Shown in pieces: positions 9,390 to 16,246 of a stretch of 64,000 nucleotides of DNA. The notes under the pieces are model-generated. The model searched no databases. It had not been told where the DNA came from and saw nothing but the letters and a program-made list of their open reading frames with translations. The translations under genes were made by a program, and so were the position numbers. This DNA is from Saprospiraceae bacterium. GTDB taxonomy: Bacteria > Bacteroidota > Bacteroidia > Chitinophagales > Saprospiraceae. How positions within the stretch are numbered: position 1 is the stretch's first letter; every line of letters starts with the position of its first letter. The DNA lies in assembly GCA_025056735.1 (NCBI GenBank), contig JANWVR010000103.1:1-64000 (forward strand), in the 5' to 3' direction.

Positions 9390-10466
9390 ATGCGCAACCT
9401 TTTCATTCTGCTAAGCTTTACGCTTTTATCCTGTGCCGCATTCACCCAAACCGAGTCTATCTCCACCTCCCCTACCGAACAAAAATATCTGCGCAACATC
9501 CGCCAACTCACCTTTGGCGGCGATAACGCCGAAGCCTACTGGAGTCCCAACGGCCAATGGCTCACCTTCCAAACCAACAACCCTGCCTGGAACCTGCAAT
9601 GCGACCACATTTACGCCATGGAGGTGGAAAAAGCCGCCGGCAACCCCAACTACCGCCCCTTGAGCATTAGCGGTGGCAAAGGCCGCACTACCTGCTCCTA
9701 CTTTATGCCTGACGGCAGGCACATTCTCTTTGCTAGCACGATGGCCGGTGGCGCCTCGTGTCCGCACGTGCCGCAGCCCTCGGGCAAGTACTTGTGGCCC
9801 ATCTACGACTCCTACGACATCTACGTTGCCGACCTGCAGGGCAACATCGTCAAACAGCTGACCAATTACCCCGGCTACGACGCCGAAGCCGTCGTCAGCC
9901 CAAAGGGCGATAAAATCCTCTTCACCAGCACCCGCTCAGGCGACCTCGACCTGTGGACGATGGACATTGACGGCTCAAACCTGCGCCAGATAACATTCGA
10001 CCTGGGCTACGACGGCGGCGCTTTCTTCAGCCCCGACGGCAGCCAGATTGTCTTCCGCGCCAGCCGACCCAAAACGGAAGAGGAAATCCGTGAATACCGC
10101 GAATTGCTGGCCCAGGGCCTAGTGGCGCCCACTCACATGGAAATCTTCGTCTGCAACGCCGACGGCTCCAACCTGCGTCAGGTAACGCGCCTTGGCAAAG
10201 CCAATTGGGCGCCTTATTTCCATCCTTCGGGTAAAAAAATCATTTTTTCCAGCAATCACCACTCTACGCGCGGCTACGATTTCCAGTTGTACCTCATCAA
10301 CGTAGACGGCACCGGACTGGAGCGCGTAACCACGGAAAGCATCTTCAACGCCTTCCCGATGTTCTCGCCCGACGGCAAACGCTTGGCCTGGAGCAGCAAC
10401 CGCAACAACGGCGGCACGCGCGAGACCAACGTCTTCGTGGCGGATTGGGTGGAGGGGGAGCAGTGA
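9390..10466 (+). CDS. TolB-like PD40 beta-propeller protein
   Basis: 358 aa; signal peptide; repeated SPDG/DGSNLRQIT motifs (FSPDGSQIVFRASRP, DADGSNLRQVT-like). Confidence 0.85.
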   Translation: MRNLFILLSFTLLSCAAFTQTESISTSPTEQKYLRNIRQLTFGGDNAEAYWSPNGQWLTFQTNNPAWNLQCDHIYAMEVEKAAGNPNYRPLSISGGKGRTTCSYFMPDGRHILFASTMAGGASCPHVPQPSGKYLWPIYDSYDIYVADLQGNIVKQLTNYPGYDAEAVVSPKGDKILFTSTRSGDLDLWTMDIDGSNLRQITFDLGYDGGAFFSPDGSQIVFRASRPKTEEEIREYRELLAQGLVAPTHMEIFVCNADGSNLRQVTRLGKANWAPYFHPSGKKIIFSSNHHSTRGYDFQLYLINVDGTGLERVTTESIFNAFPMFSPDGKRLAWSSNRNNGGTRETNVFVADWVEGEQ

Positions 10467-10481
10467 AACCGCTCACAGTGC

Positions 10482-11060
10482 TCAGCCAGCGACAGCCAGC
10501 TCGCTCGCGCGCTTTTCACACACCGCCTCCGACAGCCATAAAAAGCCGTCCATGAACTGCTGGATGTTCTTTTCAAAAGCAGCATCCAGCAATTTGCCCT
10601 GCTCATCGAAACGCTGCTGCACCTGCCCTACCGTGAGCATCTGCGGAACGGGATAGCCCGCAATGCCCAGCACCAACTGCTGCATAGCCAAAGCGGCCCG
10701 AATGCCGCCTAAGGCGCCAGCGCTTACCGACACCACGCCAATGACCTTGTGCGCAAATTCCCGCTCTTTAAGGTAATCTACAGCATTCTTCAGCGCCGCT
10801 GTGTAGCCGCCGTTGTATTCAGGCGAGACAAACAAGAAGGCGTCAGACTCCCGAACGCGCCGGGCGAAATCCGCCAGCCTATCGGGCGGGTTAGGGTGGC
10901 GGCTTAACACCTCCTCTAAAACGGGAAAGCGATACTCGGCCAAATCCAATATTTCGGCGCGATGGCTTGTATGGGCCTCTATCCACTGTTTCAAGGCCAG
11001 CGTTACACGATGCGACTGGCGGTTGAGGCGCGTGCTTGCGGAAAAGATAGCAATTTGCAT
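10482..11060 (-). CDS. NADPH-dependent FMN reductase family protein
   Basis: 192 aa; IAIFSASTRLNRQSHRVTLAL; FVSPEYNGGYTAALKNAVDYL; GVVSVSAGALGGIRAALAMQQL. Confidence 0.92.
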   Translation of the reverse strand: MQIAIFSASTRLNRQSHRVTLALKQWIEAHTSHRAEILDLAEYRFPVLEEVLSRHPNPPDRLADFARRVRESDAFLFVSPEYNGGYTAALKNAVDYLKEREFAHKVIGVVSVSAGALGGIRAALAMQQLVLGIAGYPVPQMLTVGQVQQRFDEQGKLLDAAFEKNIQQFMDGFLWLSEAVCEKRASELAVAG

Positions 11061-11164
11061 AACCGCCTAAACGCGGCAACAGGTAGATGGTTCACCACCC
11101 GTTGCATATTTTAGGGTAAATAGCGCCGTTTACTTTGACAAAGAGCACTTAACCCAGGAAAGGC

Positions 11165-11399
11165 GGCCCAAAAGGCCTCTTTGGGCCAAACAAGCAGGCC
11201 AAACAAGCAGGCCAAACAAGCAGGCCAAACAAGCAGGCCAAACAAGCAGGCCAAACGAGCAGGCCAAACAAGCAGGCCAAACAAGCAGGCCAAACAAGCA
11301 GGCCAAACAAGGCAGGTCAAACGAGCAGGCCAAACAAGGCAGGTCAAACGAGCAGGCCAAACAAGGCAGGTCAAACGAGCAGGCCAAACAAGTTTGGCC
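11165..11399. repeat. Minisatellite (16 units of 13/14 bp) capped by inverted repeats
   Basis: Units of AGGCCAAACAAGC from 11183 to 11393; the last part forms three 27-bp composite units (AGGCCAAACAAGGC + AGGTCAAACGAGC). Inverted repeats GGCCCAAA/TTTGGGCC (11165-11172/11180-11187) and GGCCAAAC/GTTTGGCC (11382-11389/11392-11399). Confidence 0.97.
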
Positions 11400-11400
11400 G

Positions 11401-13110
11401 CTACTGGTAGCGGCGTTTGCGGCGCCAGTGGAAGAAGATGCCGAACAGCGCTAAGAAGAGCAACGGAGCGCCGATGTTGAGCGCTTGCCAGAGCGGTTTT
11501 TCTTCTTTGGCGCGCACAGTGTCCAACAGGCGAAGTTTGACCTCGCGCGAGCGGGCCTCGATGACGCCTGAAGACTCGATGAGGTATTCCACCGCGTTGA
11601 TGAGCAGGTCGCGGTTGGCATAAGTGGCGTTCTCGAAGCGGTTGAAGCCCAACGGGAGCCATTCCTTTTTGGCTGGGTCGCGCACGAAGTTGGCCGCTAC
11701 ATCGCCATCGCTGATAACGATCATGCGCGTGGGCTGGCTTCGCGGTCGGAACTGCAGGCCGGCCTGGCGCAATCCTTCGGCCATTTGCTCCGACACGCGG
11801 TTTTCGTAGTTCGAAGGAAATTCCCCTTCCAGCAGCACGCCCAGCGTCTGATGGCCCTTGTTGAAGTACTCCGGCTTGAGCTCCTCGCCCATGATCTCAA
11901 AGCCTATTTCGATGGGGCTGAACTGCAGGCGGCTGTATCGGCTGCTGCGCAACAGCACAGTCTTGTTCACCGGCGTTTTGGTGCGGATGGTGTCTATGGA
12001 GGAGCAAAAGCGCAGTTCTACACGGTCTAAGTTTTTGACCACCGGATGGGCGCCTGTAGGCAGCACGGCTAAGTGATAGGGCCAGGGGAAGAGCCGGAAT
12101 TGCGGTGCATTGCCCACTACGCCCACTTGAAGCGGGATTTGCGTGCACTCCATATCGAGCACTAAATCAGGCTGAATGCGCACGCCATACTTGAAGAGCA
12201 TGTCCTCTAAGTTGAGCGGATAATCGCTGGGAATGAAGCGCTTCTGGTGGCGCAGGCTGTCTAAGCTGGCATTGAGGCGATCCACGAGCCACAGCACCTT
12301 TCCGCCGCCCATGATGTATTGATCCACGATGAACTTATCGCGCTCTGAAAAGGCCGTGCGCGGCTGGGCAATGATGAGCAGTTCGCACTTATCGGGCGGC
12401 AGGTGGATGATGGAGTCCAGCGCAATGCGGTCCGTGTCATAGAACTGCCGCAGCGAGCGCTCGAAGTCTTTGGTCTGAAGTTCGTCCAATTCTCCGTGTC
12501 CGCGCGTGAAGAGAATAATGGGCCGCCCTTTGGAGCGCAGTTTCTTGATGGCGTTGGCGAACTTGTACTCCAGCAGGCTAATGGAATTATTGATGACCTC
12601 ATCGGGCAGCAACGTGGGCGATTGGTTTTCCAAAAGGTTGACAATGACCTTGCGACTGCCGTAGTGAAAGACGGCTGTAGGATAGATAATTTGCGATTTG
12701 CTTTCGCCTTCGCCACGCACGTTGAGGTTGACCGGAGCGATGCCCTCTTCCAGCAGGGCTTTTCGGCGAGCATTGACTTCTTCCTTGCTGCCCTTGTTAG
12801 GGTCTTCAAACTGGTAGTCAATATAGCCGCTGACGCTGCGAAAGTCGTCCAGCATTTCGCGGGTAGCGGTGCGCAGGCGCTTGAAACCTGCCGGGAACTC
12901 CCCTTCGAGCAGCACGCGGACGTAGATGCGGTCGTCTATACTTTTGAGCAGCTCGCGCGTGGGCTTAGTGAGCGTGTAGCGCTTCTCCTCCGTCAAGTCT
13001 AAGTGTGTGTAGGCCTGATTGGCTAAGATGTTGATAAAAACTAAAATGCCGGCAAACAGGCCGAACTGCAACAGAGATTGCGTGCGTTGAGAACGTGGCA
13101 TAGTGTGCAA
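11401..13110 (-). CDS. gldG: Gliding-associated ABC transporter substrate-binding protein GldG
   Basis: 569 aa; FINILANQAYTHLDLTEEKRYTLTKPTRELLKSIDDRIYVRVLLEGEFPAGFKRLRTATREMLDDFRSVSG; C-terminal TM and RRKRRYQ. Confidence 0.92.
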   Translation of the reverse strand: MHTMPRSQRTQSLLQFGLFAGILVFINILANQAYTHLDLTEEKRYTLTKPTRELLKSIDDRIYVRVLLEGEFPAGFKRLRTATREMLDDFRSVSGYIDYQFEDPNKGSKEEVNARRKALLEEGIAPVNLNVRGEGESKSQIIYPTAVFHYGSRKVIVNLLENQSPTLLPDEVINNSISLLEYKFANAIKKLRSKGRPIILFTRGHGELDELQTKDFERSLRQFYDTDRIALDSIIHLPPDKCELLIIAQPRTAFSERDKFIVDQYIMGGGKVLWLVDRLNASLDSLRHQKRFIPSDYPLNLEDMLFKYGVRIQPDLVLDMECTQIPLQVGVVGNAPQFRLFPWPYHLAVLPTGAHPVVKNLDRVELRFCSSIDTIRTKTPVNKTVLLRSSRYSRLQFSPIEIGFEIMGEELKPEYFNKGHQTLGVLLEGEFPSNYENRVSEQMAEGLRQAGLQFRPRSQPTRMIVISDGDVAANFVRDPAKKEWLPLGFNRFENATYANRDLLINAVEYLIESSGVIEARSREVKLRLLDTVRAKEEKPLWQALNIGAPLLFLALFGIFFHWRRKRRYQ

Positions 13111-13120
13111 ATGTCGGCTG

Positions 13121-13128
13121 CAAAGGTA
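13121..13128 (-). promoter_or_regulatory. Bacteroidota -7 element (TACCTTTG) upstream of gldG
   Basis: CAAAGGTA on the + strand, 11 nt upstream of the ORF start; matches TAnnTTTG. Confidence 0.6.
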
Positions 13129-13159
13129 ATTTCTGTTCGGGCTGTAGGGTATTTACTCG

Positions 13160-13438
13160 CTGACCTTACGCAGACGGGGCATAATGCCGTTCGCCTAAGG
13201 TTGCATCTTCCTGTCGTGGTGGGCACATCACACATCCTGTAACCGCCCGATTTATCGGGTGGAACGGACGAAACTCTTCCACAACCACATATAACATCCT
13301 GATAAACAACACATCACGCATAGGACTGGATGCCAGAGTGGAAGATGTGTCAGAGGGATGGAACATCTAATGAAAAAGAGGATTACTAAGCAGGTGTGGC
13401 GCTGATAGGTTCTTCATTCAAGTCATGCGTAACATCAG
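13160..13438 (+). mobile_element. MITE-like element, full-length copy B (279 bp)
   Basis: TIRs CTGACCTTACGCAGAC / RC of right end CTGATGTTACGCATGAC; flanked by TTACTCG (13153-13159) and TTACTCA (13439-13445); colinear and same length as copy C. Confidence 0.8.
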
Positions 13439-13526
13439 TTACTCATTTCCTGACTCGAGACATGACAATTGCTGACGCTGTAATTCTTTTCCTGACCTTT
13501 GCTGTCCAATAAGGCACATCAGACAC

Positions 13527-14498
13527 ATGTTTGTAGTTACTGGAGCGGCAGGCTTTATCGGCTCGTGCATGGTGCGCCGGCTTGAAGACGCCGGCTACAA
13601 CGACGTAGTGGCCGTAGATGATTTCAGCCGCGCCGACAAAGAGCCCAACCTTGCTGGCAAACGCTTGCGCGAGCGCGTACACCGCGACCGCTTCCTCGCC
13701 TGGCTCGACGCACATTGGCGCGATGTGGAAGCCATCTTCCACTTGGGCGCGCGCACAGACACTACCGAAAAAGACACGACTGTCTTCGACGCGCTCAATC
13801 TGCACTATTCGCAGCAGCTATGGCAGCGCTGCGCCGAGTACAATATTCCCTTTCTTTACGCCAGCAGCGCCGCTACCTATGGCGCCGGCGAGCAGGGTTA
13901 CTCCGACGACCACGAACGCATCGCCCTGCTGCGGCCGCTCAACCCTTATGGCCAGAGCAAGCAGGACTTCGACATGTGGCTCCTGCAACAGGCGCCGCAA
14001 GCCGGCATCCCGTGGGCGGGTTTCAAATTCTTCAACGTCTATGGCCCCAACGAATACCACAAGGGCCGCATGGCGTCGGTGATCTTCCACACCGCACAGC
14101 AAATTCGCACCACAGGAAGCATGCGCCTCTTCCGCTCGCATCGGCCCGACTTCCGCGACGGTGAGCAGAGCCGCGACTTCATCTACGTCAAGGACGTCGT
14201 GGAAGTACTGCTGTTCTTTTTAGAAAAACGCCCGCCCAGCGCCATTTACAACCTCGGCACAGGCCAGGCACGCACGTTCTTAGACCTGGCACTCAACACC
14301 TTTCGAGCGATGGATGCCGAGCCGAACATCGCATTTATAGATACGCCTGCCGACATCCGCGACACCTATCAGTATTTCACAGAAGCCGATATGACAAAGC
14401 TGCGCCAGCAGGCAGGCTATAGCGCGCCTTTCTATTCCTTAGAAGACGGCACCGAGGACTATGTACGCGGCTATTTGCGCGAAAAACGATACTGGTGA
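13527..14498 (+). CDS. rfaD: ADP-L-glycero-D-manno-heptose 6-epimerase (extended SDR)
   Basis: 323 aa; VTGAAGFIGSCMVRRLEDAGYNDVVAVDDFSRADKEPNL; HLGARTDTTEKDTTVFDALN; YGQSKQDFDMW; FFNVYGPNEYHKGRMASVIFH. Confidence 0.93.
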   Translation: MFVVTGAAGFIGSCMVRRLEDAGYNDVVAVDDFSRADKEPNLAGKRLRERVHRDRFLAWLDAHWRDVEAIFHLGARTDTTEKDTTVFDALNLHYSQQLWQRCAEYNIPFLYASSAATYGAGEQGYSDDHERIALLRPLNPYGQSKQDFDMWLLQQAPQAGIPWAGFKFFNVYGPNEYHKGRMASVIFHTAQQIRTTGSMRLFRSHRPDFRDGEQSRDFIYVKDVVEVLLFFLEKRPPSAIYNLGTGQARTFLDLALNTFRAMDAEPNIAFIDTPADIRDTYQYFTEADMTKLRQQAGYSAPFYSLEDGTEDYVRGYLREKRYW

Positions 14499-14540
14499 GC
14501 GGTTTTGGCCCGCTGAAGCGCGGCACCTGGATGGGTACGC

Positions 14541-15986
14541 CTACTTGCTCGCGTCTTTTCGGAAGCGGTACGAGTACAGGTCGGGCTCGCCTTCGTAATA
14601 GCCGTCTAAGACGACGAGGTTGTAGGCGTTTCGGATACAGTCCACTGCTTCGGCCACGTTGGATATGCGATTGCCGTTGACGCTGGTGATGATGTAGCCG
14701 GGCACCATGTTGGTATCATAGACGATGCTGCCTTTGCGCACGCTGACGACCATGGCGCCTTTGATGCGCATGCGCCGTTTTTCGTCGGGGGTCAGTTCGC
14801 GCAACTCAAAGCCCAGGTCTTCGCTGAATTCCAGCCCCGTAGCGCGCGGAATAGAAGCGGTAGAGTTATTGCGGTCTTTGAGCACAGCGTCGGCGCGGCG
14901 CCGGATGCCGTGGCGCCAATACTCAATGGCTACGCGCTCACCTGGGCGCATGCGTCCGATATACTCCTGGAGTTCGGGCGTCCGGCGTGTAGGGATGCTG
15001 TTGATGCTTAAGATGACATCGCCAGGCTGGAGCCCGGCGTCTGCTGCGGCGCCGTTAGCGCTGACGCGCGTGATGCGTACACCGTCGGCATTAGGGAGGC
15101 CCAAATCGCGCGCAATTTCGCTGTCGAGGTCTTCGATACTCACCCCCAAAAAGGCGCGGTGCACTTCGCCAAACTCGCGCAGGTCACGTACGACCTTTTG
15201 AACCAGATTGGAGGGCACGGCAAAGGAATAGCCCTCGTAGCTGCCCGACTCCGTGACGATAGCCGTGTTAATGCCAATGAGCTCGCCAAAAGTGTTCACT
15301 AAGGCCCCACCGCTGTTGCCCGGATTGACGGCAGCATCGGTCTGGATAAAAGACTCGATGCTGGTAGCACCGCCTAAAATGTTGATATTACGCCCTTTAG
15401 CACTGACAATGCCCGCCGTTACGGTGCTCTCCAAATTGAAGGGATTGCCCACGGCCAGCACCCATTCGCCAACGCGCACGGAGTCGCTATTACCAAAAAC
15501 TAAGAAGGGCAACTCAACGGCTTCAATCTTGAGCAAGGCAATGTCAGTAGAAGGGTCAGAACCTACTAATCGGGCCGAGAACACGCGCTTATCGGCCAGT
15601 GTAACTTTGATATCGCGGCTGTTTTCAATAACGTGATGGTTAGTAGCGATATAGCCATCGGGCGAAAGGATGACACCCGAGCCGGAGGAATTGGTCAGCG
15701 CCCGCCCCCAAAGCCCGCGATCTGCCTCGATGAGCGCCCGGACGTTGACCACTGCAGGCGTCGAAATTTCGGCAGCGGCTGTAAAGCTGGTGGGTGCCGC
15801 CGATAACATCGAAGCGCTCGAACGCGCACTAAACAGCTTCTCGACTAACCGGGCATAGCGCACCTCGCCGTCTTGGCTAAGGTCCCATCCCGACTGAGAA
15901 TGCTTTTGCTCGCCGTACCGATACAAGAACACGGCCGCCCAGGCGCTGAGCAAACCGACAACTATCATTTGAACTACCGTGCGCAT
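14541..15986 (-). CDS. HtrA/DegQ-type S1C serine protease with PDZ domain
   Basis: 481 aa; GSGVILSPDGYIATNHHVIENS; GNPFNLESTVTAGIVSAKGRNI; FIQTDAAVNPGNSGGALVNTFGELIGINTAI; PDZ GLQPGDVILSINSIPTR. Confidence 0.95.
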   Translation of the reverse strand: MRTVVQMIVVGLLSAWAAVFLYRYGEQKHSQSGWDLSQDGEVRYARLVEKLFSARSSASMLSAAPTSFTAAAEISTPAVVNVRALIEADRGLWGRALTNSSGSGVILSPDGYIATNHHVIENSRDIKVTLADKRVFSARLVGSDPSTDIALLKIEAVELPFLVFGNSDSVRVGEWVLAVGNPFNLESTVTAGIVSAKGRNINILGGATSIESFIQTDAAVNPGNSGGALVNTFGELIGINTAIVTESGSYEGYSFAVPSNLVQKVVRDLREFGEVHRAFLGVSIEDLDSEIARDLGLPNADGVRITRVSANGAAADAGLQPGDVILSINSIPTRRTPELQEYIGRMRPGERVAIEYWRHGIRRRADAVLKDRNNSTASIPRATGLEFSEDLGFELRELTPDEKRRMRIKGAMVVSVRKGSIVYDTNMVPGYIITSVNGNRISNVAEAVDCIRNAYNLVVLDGYYEGEPDLYSYRFRKDASK

Positions 15987-16246
15987 ATCAGTTGAGTCAT
16001 TTTTCTTGTTCTATCAAACAAATGCTCGAGCAGAATGGTCAATAGCATCTTAACGCGCGCGCCCATACCCGTTGTATGTCCGATACTTGCCACAAAGGAA
16101 TGACGCAGGCAGGAGCGGCAAGAATTGCCAGAAACAAATTCAGGATTGGATAAAAATTAAAAAATTATGAATTTTGCATGCACTTGTGGCCATTTGGTTG
16201 CAAGATATGCCTGGTTTGTCATCGTTCATCAAACATTTTTTATCGT

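Noticed and set aside
11183-11393. Possible CRISPR array
   Set aside because: Contiguous 13/14-bp units with no spacers and no cas genes: a minisatellite.
11111-11662. ORFs with LACLFGLLVWP repeats through the minisatellite
   Set aside because: A 13-bp repeat cycles through all frames and gives long open frames trivially; the upstream part is gldG in the wrong frame.
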